In this document: piece after piece, positions 24,928-34,974 of the stretch | How positions within the stretch are numbered: position 1 is the first letter of the stretch | Layout: each line of letters opens with the position of its first letter | NCBI GenBank assembly: GCA_028281465.1 | Contig: JANQJV010000281.1 | Coordinates: forward strand, 1 to 37,115 | From: Azospirillaceae bacterium | GTDB lineage: Bacteria; Pseudomonadota; Alphaproteobacteria; Azospirillales; Azospirillaceae | Direction: 5' to 3' | DNA: 37,115 nt | Translations under genes and position numbers: made by a program | The notes under the pieces: model-generated | Told to the model about the DNA's origin: nothing | Seen by the model: only the letters and a program-made list of their open reading frames with translations | Databases searched by the model: none

Positions 24928-27551
24928 TCGGCCAGACCGCCCCCCTGTCGCGACGATCCGCCCCGTGGACCCAGGGCCTGGTACCGATGGCTCTGCTTGC
25001 CGCCCTGCGTCGTCAGTTCGTCGCCGGCATCGGCCTTGCCCTGCTTATCGCGTCGGCCCTCGTCTTGTTGGCCCTGCTCAGCTACAATCAGCAAGATCCG
25101 TCCTGGAACACCAGCGGTCAGATCGCCGACCACGGCCCCACCAATCTTCTCGGCCATGCTGGCGCCACCACGGCGGATCTGTTGATCCAGCTTTGGGGGA
25201 TTGCCGCTTTTCTGGTTCCCCTGATCTTGACGGGCTGGGCCCTGCGGCTTGTGGTGCACAAACGCATCACAGCGTTCGGCCGACGTCTGTCGGCGGCGCT
25301 GGCCGCCCTATGTCTGGCCGGTGCCAGTGCGGCAACTCTGCCGGCGTCGAGCCTGGCTTGGTTGCCTGGCCTCCCCGCGGCGGGTGGCGGCGTCGGCACG
25401 GTGCTGCTCGCCGGGCTGGCCGGGGTCGTCGGTGCGGCGGCCACCGGTGCGGTCACCGGTTGGGTGGCCCTCGCCGCCGCCGTGGTCGGATTCAGCGTGG
25501 CCGTGGACCTGTCGCCTCGGGCTTGGGCGACCGGTATGGCCAAGGGCGCCGAAGGGCTCGTAACCGCCGGCCGGCATGCCACAAGCCTGTCGATGGAACT
25601 CGGTCGGGTCGGCGCCACGTCGGCCGGCCAAGCGGCCCGACAAGCAGAATCCTGGATCGCCCGGGCCGCGTCAGCGGCCCCCAACCAGCGTCTGGACAAG
25701 ACGGTGGTAGACGCCGATGCGCGCGCGATGCCATTGCGGCGCACGCCGCATCTGGAACCGCGCCCGGTCCCGACATCCGCCACGCCGCAGCCTCCCACCG
25801 CATCGCATGCGCCATCCCCCATGCCCGCACCGACCAATCGGGTTCACAAGTCCGAGCCCGAGCCTGATGGCGAGTCGGTCCAACCCACGGCGACCTCTGT
25901 GGCGCCGGTCCCCGCGTCCCTGGTGACGGTCGGTCCGCAGCCCAGGCCCTTGGAGCAGAGCCGCCGAGCCGGCACCGGACCGCGACAGACGAGCCTCGAT
26001 TTCGGCCTCGGCGATGATCCGACGCATGAACTGCCGCCGCTCGAGTTGCTCCAGTTGCCACCGCAGACCACACGGGCCACCGCCGGTCTGAACGAAGCCG
26101 CCTTGCAGGAGAACGCCCACCATCTGGAAGGTGTGCTCGGCGACTTCGGTGTGCGCGGTTCGATCACGGCGGTGCACCCGGGCCCGGTGGTGACGCTGTA
26201 CGAACTGGAGCCCGCACCCGGCACCAAGTCTTCGCGCGTCATCGGCCTATCGGATGATATCGCCCGGTCCATGAGTGCCGTGTCGGTCCGCGTCGCCGTC
26301 GTACCGGGTCGCAACGTCATTGGCATCGAACTGCCCAACAAGAAGCGGGAAATCGTCTATCTGCGCGAGTTGTTAGCCTCGACCGCCTACGAACGCAGCA
26401 CAGCAAAGCTACCGTTGGTGCTCGGCAAAGACATCGGCGGCGCCCCGGTCATCGCCGATCTGTCCCGATTTCCGCACCTCCTGGTCGCCGGCACCACAGG
26501 CTCGGGCAAATCGGTCGCCATCAATGTCATGATCCTGTCGCTGGTTTACCGGCTGCCACCAGACCGCTGCCGATTGATCATGGTCGATCCGAAGATGCTG
26601 GAACTGTCGGTCTATGAGGGCATTCCGCATCTCCTGGCACCGGTCGTGACCGACCCGAAGGTGGCCGTCGTCGCCTTGAAGTGGACCGTGCGCGAGATGG
26701 AGAACCGCTACCGCGCCATGTCGCGGCTGGGTGTGCGCAACATCGAGGGCTACAATACCCGCCTGCGCGAGGCGCGCGAGAAAGGCGAGTACCTGACGCG
26801 ACGGGTGCAGACCGGCTTCGACCCGGACACCGGCAAACCGTTGTTCGAGGAACAGCCGCTCGACATGACCGAGTTCCCCTACATCGTCGTCGTCGTCGAT
26901 GAAATGGCAGATCTGATGCTGGTGGCCGGCAAGGAAATCGAGGCCGCCATCCAGCGGTTGGCCCAGATGGCGCGCGCCGCTGGCATTCATTTGATCATGG
27001 CCACCCAACGCCCATCGGTCGACGTCATCACGGGCACGATCAAAGCGAACTTTCCGACCCGCATCAGCTTCATGGTGACATCGAAGATCGACAGCCGCAC
27101 GATTCTGGGTGAACAGGGCGCAGAACAGCTACTGGGACAAGGCGACATGCTGTATATGGCCGGCGGTGGTCGGTTGACCCGCGTGCACGGCCCGTTCGTG
27201 CGCGACGACGAGGTTGAAGCGGTCGTCAAGTTCTTGAAGACCCAAGGCGAACCAAGCTACGTCGAATCGATCACCGAGGAGGCCGACGAAGACGATGGCG
27301 ACTCCGACGGTGGCGGTGGCTCCGCCGTCGGCGGCAGCAGCAGCTCGGGTGACGCCCTTTACGACCGGGCGGTCGCGCTGGTGTGTCGGGAAGGCAAGGC
27401 CTCCACCAGTTTCATCCAACGGCATCTGCGTATCGGGTACAACAGTGCCGCTCGGCTGATGGAACGCATGGAGAAGGAAGGCGTGGTCAGCAAACCCAAT
27501 CACGTGGGCAAGCGCGAAGTGCTGGCCGGCAGTCACGATGATGTCGACTGA
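24924..27551 (+). CDS. ftsK: DNA translocase FtsK
   Basis: An 875-residue septal DNA pump that clears chromosomes and activates XerCD at dif. The N-terminal about 200 residues hold four or more membrane helices ([40 protein letters not shown] and others). A Pro/Ala-rich linker (about 255-390) is followed by the alpha domain and the RecA-like beta domain with Walker [10 protein letters not shown] (about 525-533), VDEMADLM (Walker B) and [16 protein letters not shown]. The C-terminal gamma winged helix ([24 protein letters not shown]) reads KOPS sites. A Gly/Ser/Asp-rich stretch links beta and gamma. Overlaps dapC by 4 nt. Confidence 0.96.
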   Translation: MIGQTAPLSRRSAPWTQGLVPMALLAALRRQFVAGIGLALLIASALVLLALLSYNQQDPSWNTSGQIADHGPTNLLGHAGATTADLLIQLWGIAAFLVPLILTGWALRLVVHKRITAFGRRLSAALAALCLAGASAATLPASSLAWLPGLPAAGGGVGTVLLAGLAGVVGAAATGAVTGWVALAAAVVGFSVAVDLSPRAWATGMAKGAEGLVTAGRHATSLSMELGRVGATSAGQAARQAESWIARAASAAPNQRLDKTVVDADARAMPLRRTPHLEPRPVPTSATPQPPTASHAPSPMPAPTNRVHKSEPEPDGESVQPTATSVAPVPASLVTVGPQPRPLEQSRRAGTGPRQTSLDFGLGDDPTHELPPLELLQLPPQTTRATAGLNEAALQENAHHLEGVLGDFGVRGSITAVHPGPVVTLYELEPAPGTKSSRVIGLSDDIARSMSAVSVRVAVVPGRNVIGIELPNKKREIVYLRELLASTAYERSTAKLPLVLGKDIGGAPVIADLSRFPHLLVAGTTGSGKSVAINVMILSLVYRLPPDRCRLIMVDPKMLELSVYEGIPHLLAPVVTDPKVAVVALKWTVREMENRYRAMSRLGVRNIEGYNTRLREAREKGEYLTRRVQTGFDPDTGKPLFEEQPLDMTEFPYIVVVVDEMADLMLVAGKEIEAAIQRLAQMARAAGIHLIMATQRPSVDVITGTIKANFPTRISFMVTSKIDSRTILGEQGAEQLLGQGDMLYMAGGGRLTRVHGPFVRDDEVEAVVKFLKTQGEPSYVESITEEADEDDGDSDGGGGSAVGGSSSSGDALYDRAVALVCREGKASTSFIQRHLRIGYNSAARLMERMEKEGVVSKPNHVGKREVLAGSHDDVD

Positions 27552-27637
27552 CCCTTGTCATCCGAGCCGACCATCCCCAAACCCCTAGGGCAAGGGCCAT
27601 GCGCCCCCGAACCCATTGTCTTGTCCGTGGAGTCGCC

Positions 27638-28270
27638 ATGAAACGCCGGGGACTGCTCGCCGCCGTCGCTTCGCTGTTCGCCTGTGCCGGCATGCCCGTC
27701 GGCCACGCCACACTCAACCCGTTTCCCTTATCGGCGTCGGACCTCGCTGCCGTGGCGAGAGCCGAACGCCATGTCGATTCCATTTCCACGTTGCGGGCCC
27801 GGTTCACCCAGATCGCCAATAATGGCAGTGTTACGTCCGGTGTTTTCTATATGTCCAGACCGGGCAAGATGCGGCTGGAATATGATCCGCCCCTGAATGA
27901 TCTGATTGTCTCCGACGGACTATTCATTTTTCACTGGGATGACGAATTGGCCCAGCAGAGCCAGCAACTGGTCGACGACAATTTGGCCAATGTGTTGCTG
28001 CGCGAGCGTTTCCGCCTGTCCGGCGATGTTACGGTGGTCGGCGTGCTGCAAAGCCCGAACGGTGTCCTGGAGATCACGGTGGCTGACACCGAAGAACCGA
28101 AGGCCGGCCGTATCACGCTCGTGTTCGAACAGGCCCCCATGCGCCTGATGCGTTGGCGCGTCGTCGATGCCCATGGGCTGACCACACGCATCAAGCTGCA
28201 CAACGTGCGCACCGGCATGCCGCTGGACCGCGACCTCTTCGTATTCCGCAAACCGCGCAACCGCCGCTGA
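27638..28270 (+). CDS. lolA: Outer-membrane lipoprotein carrier LolA family protein
   Basis: A 210-residue periplasmic protein. Residues 1-24 (MKRRGLLAAVASLF ... GHA) form a signal peptide. The mature part has the LolA pattern: VDSISTLRARFTQIANNGSVTSGVFYMSRPGKMRLEYDPP, then ISDG-like LIVSDGLFIFHWD, and LQSPNGVLEITVAD. LolA carries lipoproteins from LolCDE to the outer membrane. GGAG lies before the ATG at 27638; an in-frame start at 27599 adds residues that would spoil the signal peptide. It follows ftsK by 86 nt, a common alphaproteobacterial pairing. Confidence 0.88.
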   Translation: MKRRGLLAAVASLFACAGMPVGHATLNPFPLSASDLAAVARAERHVDSISTLRARFTQIANNGSVTSGVFYMSRPGKMRLEYDPPLNDLIVSDGLFIFHWDDELAQQSQQLVDDNLANVLLRERFRLSGDVTVVGVLQSPNGVLEITVADTEEPKAGRITLVFEQAPMRLMRWRVVDAHGLTTRIKLHNVRTGMPLDRDLFVFRKPRNRR

Positions 28271-28319
28271 CCGCGACGGCCGGAAGGCGACGGCCTTGCC
28301 CGTCCAAACCAACGACCTG

Positions 28320-28336
28320 GGACGGACAGTCCGTCC
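28320..28336. terminator. Hairpin after lolA
   Basis: GGACGGA, loop CAG, TCCGTCC: a perfect 7-bp stem 49 nt after the lolA stop, in the 255-bp gap between convergent lolA and speE. No U-tract. A second hairpin lies at 28390-28411. Confidence 0.4.
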
Positions 28337-28389
28337 AACCGACGGGACCGCGTCCAATCCCGCATCACCCTCTGGGTGGGCGGACGCGC

Positions 28390-28411
28390 CGCGGGTTTTT
28401 CGAGACCCGCG
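28390..28411. terminator. Possible bidirectional terminator between lolA and speE
   Basis: CGCGGGT (28390-28396) and ACCCGCG (28405-28411) pair perfectly around an 8-nt loop that starts with TTTT. It lies between converging genes, where bidirectional terminators are expected, but U-runs do not follow the stem on either strand. Confidence 0.4.
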
Positions 28412-28525
28412 TTGCGACGGGGGCGTCGCCATCCACAACGGCGGGACTCCGACAGGCGCGTTTCGACACTGTCGCCGTGCTAGGATCGCCAGCCGGTTGT
28501 CGACCCGGCCAACGACCCCGGGGCG

Positions 28526-29380
28526 TCATGCGCCCTGGCAAAGCGCCTTGATGAATGCGGGCAGAGCAAAGGCGCCGACATGTAACTCGGGCGTGTAATA
28601 GCGCGTCTGCAGACCCGCCGCGGCAAAGCGCGGCGATAGATCGGTCGCCGTCAGGCGGCTGTACTGCGCTTCGTCGGTTGCCCACCCCAAGGTCATAATG
28701 CCGCCGAAGTAGGTGGGCACCACAGCCATGTAAAAGGTCACCACGGCGAACGACTGCCCAAGATGTTCCGCACTGTGGCGCACTTCGTCGGGTTGCAGGA
28801 ACGGCACACCATTCTGCGTGACCAAGATGCCGCCCGGTGTCAGGCAGCGTTTGCAATCGGCATAGAAGGCCGCCGTGAACAGAACTTCACCCGGTCCCTG
28901 TGGATCGGTGGAATCGACCAGGATGACGTCGAACCGGCGGTCGGTCTCAGCCACGAAGCGGGCTCCGTCGGCGATCACAACCTCAGCTCGGGCATCGTCG
29001 AATGCCCCCGCCGATAAGCCGGGCAAGTACTTCACGCACAGGTCGATCACACCGCGGTCGATCTCCACCATGGTGACCGTCTCGACCCCGGGATGCAGCA
29101 GGCAACGGCGGAGCAATCCGCCGTCGCCGCCACCGACGATGAGAACGCGTTTAACGGCGCCGTGAGCCAGAATCGGCACATGCGCCATCATCTCGTGATA
29201 CACGAATTCATCGCCTTCGGTGGTCTGGACCGCCCCATCGAGGGCCAGAACGCGACCGAACCGGGCATTCTCGAAAATCACGAGTTCCTGCAATCCGGTC
29301 CGCTCGCGAAACAGCACGCGGTCCATGCGGAGCGACTGCGCCACGTCCTTGTGCAGGGTCTCCGCAAACCACTCGGTCAT
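28526..29380 (-). CDS. speE: Spermidine synthase
   Basis: A 284-residue aminopropyltransferase that moves the aminopropyl group of decarboxylated AdoMet to putrescine. Motifs: LALDGAVQTTEGDEFVYHEM (active-site entry, with YHEM), RVLIVGGGDGGLLRRCL (nucleotide-binding GGGDGG), VTMVEIDRGVIDL, ARAEVVIADGARFV, DVILVDSTDPQGPGE (catalytic Asp region) and TYFGGIMTLGWA. The ATG at 29380 overlaps the speD stop by 4 nt; longer in-frame sequence to 29776 overlaps speD and is ignored. SpeD and SpeE together supply spermidine or a related triamine. Confidence 0.95.
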   Translation of the reverse strand: MTEWFAETLHKDVAQSLRMDRVLFRERTGLQELVIFENARFGRVLALDGAVQTTEGDEFVYHEMMAHVPILAHGAVKRVLIVGGGDGGLLRRCLLHPGVETVTMVEIDRGVIDLCVKYLPGLSAGAFDDARAEVVIADGARFVAETDRRFDVILVDSTDPQGPGEVLFTAAFYADCKRCLTPGGILVTQNGVPFLQPDEVRHSAEHLGQSFAVVTFYMAVVPTYFGGIMTLGWATDEAQYSRLTATDLSPRFAAAGLQTRYYTPELHVGAFALPAFIKALCQGA

Positions 29381-29886
29381 GCAACTTCCCCACGATACAG
29401 GGCGTCCACCTTCACCGACTGCGGCAGAAACGCCTGTTCCAGAACAGGCACCGCCCGTTCCGGTTCGGCATCGCCGCACATGAACACATCCAGGGCCGCA
29501 TAGGCGCGTTCCGGCCAGGTATGGATGCTGATGTGCGATTCGGCCAGCACGGCCACGCCGGATACGCCGCCGTTGGGCGTAAAATGGTGCAGATGAATGT
29601 GCAGCAAGGTCGCCCCCGCCGCCGTGACCGCATCGACCAGCGTATGCCGCACATGCTCGAGATCGTCGAGCCGTTCGGCGCCCCAGAGATCGATGATGAG
29701 ATGCGTGCCGGCAAAACATTTGCCATCGCGCGTGACGAAATGGTCCTTCGCTTCGTCCAGCTTGGCACCCTGCCAAGGACCGAGTGTGACGTTCGTCGCG
29801 TCGTGTGTGAAGACTTCCGTTTGGGCCTTCCTTGGCGCACGCCCCAAGTCCATCCCCAATTGGAAGAGAGAAGCGGTCTCCGCCAT
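29377..29886 (-). CDS. speD: S-adenosylmethionine decarboxylase proenzyme
   Basis: A 169-residue pyruvoyl enzyme precursor. Self-cleavage before Ser117 in VAVLAESHISIHTWPE produces the beta and alpha chains and the pyruvoyl group. The core GTHLIIDLWGAERLDDLE (about residue 60 onward) to the C-terminus has normal length, but about 57 residues precede it (MAETASLFQLGMDLGRA ...), longer than the prototype short SpeD; similar extensions are known in some alphaproteobacteria. GGGGAG lies 4 nt before the ATG at 29886, so this is preferred over the ATG at 29898. Overlaps speE by 4 nt. Confidence 0.93.
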   Translation of the reverse strand: MAETASLFQLGMDLGRAPRKAQTEVFTHDATNVTLGPWQGAKLDEAKDHFVTRDGKCFAGTHLIIDLWGAERLDDLEHVRHTLVDAVTAAGATLLHIHLHHFTPNGGVSGVAVLAESHISIHTWPERAYAALDVFMCGDAEPERAVPVLEQAFLPQSVKVDALYRGEVA

Positions 29887-29911
29887 GTTCTCCCCCATCA
29901 GTAGATGTACC

Positions 29912-29933
29912 CCGCCGGATCGGCGGAACGCCG
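29912..29933 (-). promoter_or_regulatory. Two mutually exclusive hairpins in the speD leader
   Basis: CCGCCG (29912-29917) can pair with CGGCGG (29921-29926) around GAT, or CGGCG (29921-29925) can pair with CGCCG (29929-29933) around GAA. The middle segment is shared, so only one stem can form. The elements lie 26-47 nt before the speD ATG. The arrangement is compatible with leader control of polyamine synthesis, but GC-rich DNA makes such pairs common. Confidence 0.3.
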
Positions 29934-30037
29934 GATATGCTCGAATCGCCCTCCTATTTCAAGACGGAAATTGTCTAAGACCCTTGTTTTTTCGGTACTC
30001 AGCCCATTGACGGGCCGCATAGCGCCCCGGATCGCCT

Positions 30038-30808
30038 TCAGCGGCCCAGGAACGGGCGGCCGATCAGCGCCACCAGGCTGCGTTCCGGCTCCCCTTCAAC
30101 CCCGATCGGCAGCGCGGGTGTGCGGCGAGTCGCACTGCGTGTACCAAACAGCGGATCCCACAGGCTGAGGATCGTTGCGTAATTGCTATCGGTGTCACGG
30201 CGCACGGCGTGGTGGTGCACCCAGTGGATCGAGGGGGTCACCACGATCCAGGAGAGTCGCCGCTCCAGCCACCCCGGCAAGGCCAGGTTGGAATGGTGGA
30301 ACAAGGCGGATACCAGCACCAACAGCTCGAAAACGAGCACCGAGGTCCACGGGATGCCGACACCCACGATGACCACCGCGCGCACCCCCGTTGACAAGAG
30401 CAGTTCGCCGAAATGGAAGCGTACGGCAGAGGTGGTGTCGAGCACGTGATCGAGATGGTGCACCTCATGGAAACGCCAGAGCAGCGGCACCTGGTGATTG
30501 GCTCGATGCCACCAATAGATCCAGAAATCCAGCAACAGCAGGTCCAACGCCAGTCCAAGCGGACCCGACCACCAATTGGGACGCAGCCCCAAGGACAGGC
30601 TCGCGGCCCACACCGACACCGGCACCACCACAAGCATGGAGGTGGCCATGGTCACCACGGCAATGCCGCCGTTGCGGGCAAGGCGCCGCCAACCGAACCA
30701 GCCGTCAGCCGCGGGCCACGGCACGACCGGCCGTAGGCGCTCCAAGGCGAACAAGAGACCGAACCAGACCAACAAGACCCCGGTCTTCAACGCCGCCGAC
30801 TCCTCCAT
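30038..30808 (-). CDS. Sterol desaturase / fatty acid hydroxylase family membrane protein
   Basis: A 256-residue integral membrane di-iron enzyme. At least four hydrophobic helices are present (for example GVLLVWFGLLFALE, VTMATSMLVVVPVSVWAAS). The His clusters of the family are HRANH (101-105), HEVHHLDH (114-121), FHHSN (about 170) and HWVHHH (about 194), which would bind two irons. Members hydroxylate or desaturate sterols, carotenoids, fatty acids or alkylglycerols; the substrate is unknown. The ATG at 30808 follows GGGAGG; sequence up to 30973 in frame is low complexity. It is transcribed divergently from rpe. Confidence 0.88.
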   Translation of the reverse strand: MEESAALKTGVLLVWFGLLFALERLRPVVPWPAADGWFGWRRLARNGGIAVVTMATSMLVVVPVSVWAASLSLGLRPNWWSGPLGLALDLLLLDFWIYWWHRANHQVPLLWRFHEVHHLDHVLDTTSAVRFHFGELLLSTGVRAVVIVGVGIPWTSVLVFELLVLVSALFHHSNLALPGWLERRLSWIVVTPSIHWVHHHAVRRDTDSNYATILSLWDPLFGTRSATRRTPALPIGVEGEPERSLVALIGRPFLGR

Positions 30809-31104
30809 ACCCCCTCCCCGTCCCCCATCTCCGACGCCGACCCAAGACGGCGGATAGACCGCCCCTTGGTGTCCGTATGCGGACCAGCGATGTCTTGAAC
30901 TAATCGCTCCAGATTTGGGGACGGTCGGCGGCGGTGGCGAGGGGCGGTGCACCATCGGCAAAGACTGCGCCATCGTGGCACCGGGTGACCGCCCAGCGTA
31001 TGGTCCGTCTCGCTACACTGCCCCCCCCCACATCGGCCTCCCACGCCCGGAGACCGGCCCGTCCAACGCGACCACCGACCTCACTGCTGCCGGAGCCGCC
31101 TGCC
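30809..31104. other. Divergent intergenic region between desaturase and rpe
   Basis: About 296 bp with no supported gene. It holds a run of nine C (31021-31029) about 75 nt before rpe. No clear promoter pair was found on either strand. Confidence 0.5.
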
Positions 31105-31773
31105 ATGCCGTCCCAGCCGATCAAGATCGCCCCCTCAATCCTCTCCGCCGACTTCGCCCAAATGGGCAACGAAATCCGTGCCATTGACGCAGCGGGGGCC
31201 GACTACATCCATATCGACGTCATGGACGGCCATTTCGTTCCCAACCTGACGTTTGGCCCGCCGGTGATCAAAGCCCTGCGCCCGCACACGACCAAACCGT
31301 TCGACGTGCACCTGATGATCGACTCGCCTGAGCGATCGCTGGAAGCCTATGCCGAGGCCGGGGCCGACATCCTCACCGTGCATGTCGAAGCCTGCCGGCA
31401 CCTGGATCGCACGCTGCAGGCGATCCGCGACCTGGGCTGCCGCGCCGGTGTATCCATGAACCCGGCAACGCCACCAGACAGCCTCGCCTATGTGCTCGAC
31501 CGGCTCGACGTGATCCTGGTCATGTCGGTCAACCCGGGCTTCGGCGGCCAAGCGTTCCTGGACGGCCAGCTAGCCAAACTCCGTCGGATCGCCAGCCTGA
31601 TCGATGACCGGCCGATCCAACTCGAGGTCGACGGCGGCATCACCCCCGAGACAGCCGGCCGGGTCGCCACCGCGGGGGCCAGTGTGTTGGTGGCCGGCAA
31701 CGCCATCTTCAGGAGCGGCGATTATGCCGATGCCATCGCTCGGCTGCGGACGGCAGCCGACTCCGCGTCGTAA
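31105..31773 (+). CDS. rpe: Ribulose-phosphate 3-epimerase
   Basis: A 222-residue TIM-barrel enzyme interconverting ribulose 5-phosphate and xylulose 5-phosphate in the pentose phosphate and, if present, Calvin cycles. Motifs: [17 protein letters not shown], the metal site and catalytic Asp in [36 protein letters not shown] and the phosphate site LEVDGGI (second catalytic Asp). The ATG at 31105 fits the family; earlier in-frame sequence does not. Gap to yebC is 176 nt, so they are probably separate units. No Calvin cycle genes are near. Confidence 0.96.
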   Translation: MPSQPIKIAPSILSADFAQMGNEIRAIDAAGADYIHIDVMDGHFVPNLTFGPPVIKALRPHTTKPFDVHLMIDSPERSLEAYAEAGADILTVHVEACRHLDRTLQAIRDLGCRAGVSMNPATPPDSLAYVLDRLDVILVMSVNPGFGGQAFLDGQLAKLRRIASLIDDRPIQLEVDGGITPETAGRVATAGASVLVAGNAIFRSGDYADAIARLRTAADSAS

Positions 31774-31825
31774 AGTGGCCATACTGGCCCCATAAAGCTT
31801 CCGCCCGCAATCGGGGCCGCCGTGA

Positions 31826-31855
31826 TTGACCGGGTCTGTTCACACAAGATATGGA
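31826..31855 (+). promoter_or_regulatory. Putative promoter of the yebC-ruvCAB-tol unit
   Basis: TTGACC (31826-31831), 18-bp spacer, TATGGA (31850-31855). The -35 is five of six, the -10 moderate. A TG-extended TATGTT element slightly further downstream (about 31872-31880) is an alternative -10 without a good -35. Confidence 0.4.
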
Positions 31856-31949
31856 TGAGGCTAGCGAAATCTGGTATGTTGAACGGGTCCGGACACGGGC
31901 GAGGGGGCTGCCCGCTTTCTTTCTCTCTACGACACGACGGATGCGGTCC

Positions 31950-32696
31950 ATGGCAGGCCATTCACAATTCAAAAACATCATGCACCGCAAAGGCGCACAG
32001 GATGCCAAGCGCGCCAAGGTCTTCAACAAACTGGCCCGGGAGATTTCCGTCGCCGCCAAATCGGGCATGCCCGATCCGACGGCGAACCCGCGCCTGCGCG
32101 CCGCGATCCAGGCGGCGCGCGCCCAGAACATGCCACGCGACCGTATCGACCGGGCCATCAGTGCCGCCGCCGGAGCCGATGCCGCCACATACGAAGAGGT
32201 CCGCTACGAAGGCTATGGTCCGGGCGGCGTGGCCCTCATCGTGCAGGCGCTCACCGACAACCGCAATCGAACCGCCTCGGAAATCCGCACCGCCTTCAGC
32301 AAGCATGGCGGCACCCTTGGCGAAACCAACTCGGTCAGTTTCCAGTTCAATCGGATCGGCCAGGTCATCTACCCGGCGGCCGTCGCGGGTGCCGACGAGG
32401 TATTCGAAGCGGCGCTGGAGGCGGGCGCGGAGAATGTGGACAGCGGTGCCGAGCGGCACGAGGTGACTATGGCTGTGGATGATTTCTCCGCCGTGCGCGA
32501 TGCCTTGGAAGCGCGATTCGGTACACCGGAAAACGCCCAGCTAACCTGGAAGCCGCTCAACGCCGTGCCGGTCGGCGACGATGCCGCGATGAGCCTGATC
32601 AAGCTCCTGAACGTCCTCGACGACAACGACGATGTGCAGTCGGTCGACGGCAACTTCGACATCTCCGACGAGCTGATGGACCGACTGACGGCATGA
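31950..32696 (+). CDS. yebC: YebC/PmpR/TACO1 family protein
   Basis: A 248-residue cytoplasmic protein. The family's N-terminus [23 protein letters not shown] is intact, as are [40 protein letters not shown] and [14 protein letters not shown]. Members act as transcription regulators or, as shown more recently, help ribosomes through difficult peptide stretches. It stands directly before ruvC, its usual place, where older work linked it to regulation of ruv genes. In-frame sequence from 31851 precedes the conserved start and is left out. Gap to ruvC is 33 nt. Confidence 0.95.
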   Translation: MAGHSQFKNIMHRKGAQDAKRAKVFNKLAREISVAAKSGMPDPTANPRLRAAIQAARAQNMPRDRIDRAISAAAGADAATYEEVRYEGYGPGGVALIVQALTDNRNRTASEIRTAFSKHGGTLGETNSVSFQFNRIGQVIYPAAVAGADEVFEAALEAGAENVDSGAERHEVTMAVDDFSAVRDALEARFGTPENAQLTWKPLNAVPVGDDAAMSLIKLLNVLDDNDDVQSVDGNFDISDELMDRLTA

Positions 32697-32729
32697 TCAT
32701 GCGCGCAAACGACACCGGTGGACCAGGTT

Positions 32730-33287
32730 ATGGCCGGTCGGGTGCCAGACCCTGACCCGCCCTTACGGCTCATGGGCCTCGACCCCGGGCTCCGTCGGAC
32801 CGGATGGGGGATCATTGATGTGCACGGCACTCGCTTGAAACACATTGCCAATGGTGTGGTATCCTCGTCCAGTGATGCGCCATTGGCGTCGCGGTTGGCG
32901 GATTTATTTGAGGCCTTGGCTGGTGTGCTGCACAGCCATGGGCCAAAGGAGGCCGCGGTGGAGGAAACATTCGTCAGCCGCAACGCCGCCTCGACCTTGA
33001 AACTTGGTATGGCGCGCGGTGTTTCCCTCCTGGTTGCAGCCCGCGCCGGATTGTCGGTGACGGAGTATCCGGCAAACGTGATCAAGAAATCCCTGGTTGG
33101 CGCAGGGCATGCGGCCAAGCCCCAAGTGGCGCTCATGGTCGGCCACCTTTTGGGCGCTGACGCTCTGGCCACCGGTGATGCGGCGGATGCCCTCGCAGTG
33201 GCCATTTGCCATGCTCACCGCCGCACGACGCAGCGGGTCTGGACCGCCACGGCGATGGGAATCCAACAGGCGGGACTCAGGTCGTGA
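32730..33287 (+). CDS. ruvC: Holliday junction endonuclease RuvC
   Basis: A 185-residue resolvase that cuts Holliday junctions symmetrically. The acidic active site is visible: Asp18 (MGLDPGLRRTGWG), Glu78 (AVEETFV) and the two Asp in TGDAADALAVAICH. NVIKKSLVGAGHAAK is the DNA-contacting basic segment. The ATG at 32730 is used; a GTG at 32718 would add four residues. The first about 12 residues before LMGLDPG are an extension over shorter homologues. The ruvA GTG overlaps its stop by 4 nt. Confidence 0.95.
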   Translation: MAGRVPDPDPPLRLMGLDPGLRRTGWGIIDVHGTRLKHIANGVVSSSSDAPLASRLADLFEALAGVLHSHGPKEAAVEETFVSRNAASTLKLGMARGVSLLVAARAGLSVTEYPANVIKKSLVGAGHAAKPQVALMVGHLLGADALATGDAADALAVAICHAHRRTTQRVWTATAMGIQQAGLRS

Positions 33288-33919
33288 TCGCCAAGCTCAC
33301 CGGGCGCCTTGACAGCTTCGGCGCAGACACCCTGGTCGTGGATGTCGGCGGAGTCGGCTACCTGGTCACCTGTTCGGGGCGAACCCGTCGCGAGATCGGC
33401 GCACCGGGTCGCCACATCAGTCTGGCCATCGAAACCCATGTGCGGGAGGACCGGATACAGCTTTTTGGCTTTGCCAATGGTATGGAACGCGAGTGGTTCC
33501 GGTTGCTGACCACGGTGCCCGGCGTGGGCGCCCGGGTGGCACTGGCGTTGCTCGACATCCTGACGCCGGCGCAGCTTGCCCGTGCCTTGGCGGCCCAAGA
33601 CCGGTCGGCCCTGACCCGCGCCGACGGTGTTGGCCCGAAACTGGCTGCCCGCGTCATCGCCGAACTCCGGGACCGGGCGCCCGCACCGACCGTCTCGGCA
33701 CCTTCCGCGACACATCCGGAAACCATCGACGTCCGGGCCCGCATCTCCGGGCCAGCGAGCGACGATGCCGTGTCGGCGCTGGTCAACCTGGGCTATGGGC
33801 GCAGTGAAGCGCACGAGGCGGTTGCCATAGCCGCCGGCATGCTCGGTCCCGACGCAAGCGTGCAAGCGTTGATCCGGAGCGGCCTGCAGCGGCTGGCCCC
33901 CTCGGAGACCGGACCGTGA
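33284..33919 (+). CDS. ruvA: Holliday junction DNA-binding protein RuvA
   Basis: A 211-residue protein that binds the four-way junction as tetramers and loads RuvB. N-terminal OB fold: [27 protein letters not shown]. Two helix-hairpin-helix motifs follow: [17 protein letters not shown] and [16 protein letters not shown]. The C-terminal domain ([18 protein letters not shown]) contacts RuvB. Starts with GTG inside the ruvC stop (GTGA) and ends with a GTGA overlap with ruvB. Confidence 0.95.
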   Translation: MIAKLTGRLDSFGADTLVVDVGGVGYLVTCSGRTRREIGAPGRHISLAIETHVREDRIQLFGFANGMEREWFRLLTTVPGVGARVALALLDILTPAQLARALAAQDRSALTRADGVGPKLAARVIAELRDRAPAPTVSAPSATHPETIDVRARISGPASDDAVSALVNLGYGRSEAHEAVAIAAGMLGPDASVQALIRSGLQRLAPSETGP

Positions 33920-34974
33920 CCACCGCCGCGGATACTGGGGACCGGTTGGTCGATCCGGCGGCCGCCCCCGAGGACGATGGCGATCGGGCCGTGCGCCCCC
34001 TATCACTGGACGCCTTCGTCGGTCAGACGGCGCTTAAGGAAAACCTGGCGGTGTTCATCCGAGCCGCCGCCGCCCGTGGCGAGGCGCTCGACCACGTCCT
34101 GTTCCATGGCCCTCCGGGCCTCGGCAAGACCACATTGGCGCAGATCGTGGCGCGCGAATTGGGCGTCAACTTCCGCGCCACCTCGGGGCCGGTGATCGCG
34201 CGCGCCGGAGACCTGGCAGCCATTCTGACCAATCTGCAAGCGCGCGACGTCCTGTTCATCGACGAGATTCACCGCTTGGCGCCCGCCGTGGAGGAAATCC
34301 TTTACCCCGCTATGGAGGATTTCCAGCTCGATTTGGTGATCGGCGAGGGGCCGGGCGCCCGCTCCGTGCGTATCGATCTGCCGCCGTTCACACTGGTCGG
34401 TGCAACCACCCGATCCGGTCTGATCACCCGACCGCTGCGGGAACGCTTCGGCATTCCGTTGCGCCTGATGTTCTACAATACCGACGAGCTGGAGCAGATC
34501 GTGCGTCGGGCCGCCGGTGTTTTGCAGGCCGCTATCGACCATGACGGGGCTCGTGAAATCGCGCGGCGGGCCCGCGGCACACCCAGAGTCGCCGGTCGAC
34601 TGCTGCGGCGCGTGCGCGATTTCGCCGCGGTGGCCGAACGGCCGGTCATCGACGGCACCACGGCGGACGCGGCGTTGACCCGGCTCGACGTCGACCGGCT
34701 CGGGCTAGACACCATGGACCGGCGCTATCTGCATTGTCTTGCGGTGAACTACGGCGGCGGCCCGGCCGGTGTAGAAACCTTGGCCGCGGCGCTGGCGGAA
34801 CAACGCGACGTCATCGAGGAGGTCATCGAACCCTTCCTGCTGCAACAGGGTTTTCTGCAGCGCACGCCGCGCGGTCGTCTGATCACCGACCCGGGTTACC
34901 GACACCTGGGCCTCCAACCGCCACCACCACCGGAGGCAGATCTGTTGGCGACCCTCACCGCGGATGCGACATGA
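33916..34974 (+). CDS. ruvB: Holliday junction helicase RuvB
   Basis: A 352-residue AAA+ motor that drives branch migration. Motifs: [18 protein letters not shown], Walker [15 protein letters not shown], Walker [10 protein letters not shown], sensor 1 LVGATTRSG and the arginine finger in TRPLRERFG. The C-terminal winged helix ([16 protein letters not shown]) completes it. Starts with GTG overlapping ruvA by 4 nt; the ybgC ATG overlaps its stop by 4 nt, so ruvCAB-ybgC are read as one coupled unit. Confidence 0.96.
   Translation: MTTAADTGDRLVDPAAAPEDDGDRAVRPLSLDAFVGQTALKENLAVFIRAAAARGEALDHVLFHGPPGLGKTTLAQIVARELGVNFRATSGPVIARAGDLAAILTNLQARDVLFIDEIHRLAPAVEEILYPAMEDFQLDLVIGEGPGARSVRIDLPPFTLVGATTRSGLITRPLRERFGIPLRLMFYNTDELEQIVRRAAGVLQAAIDHDGAREIARRARGTPRVAGRLLRRVRDFAAVAERPVIDGTTADAALTRLDVDRLGLDTMDRRYLHCLAVNYGGGPAGVETLAAALAEQRDVIEEVIEPFLLQQGFLQRTPRGRLITDPGYRHLGLQPPPPPEADLLATLTADAT

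Noticed and set aside
31021..31029. Run of nine C before rpe as a phase-variation tract
   Set aside because: It is about 75 nt before the start codon, not inside a coding region or a recognised promoter spacer; a sequencing artefact is equally likely.
31774..31790. GGCCA-TAC-TGGCC hairpin just after rpe as a terminator
   Set aside because: The stem is only 5 bp with a 3-nt loop and no U-tract follows.
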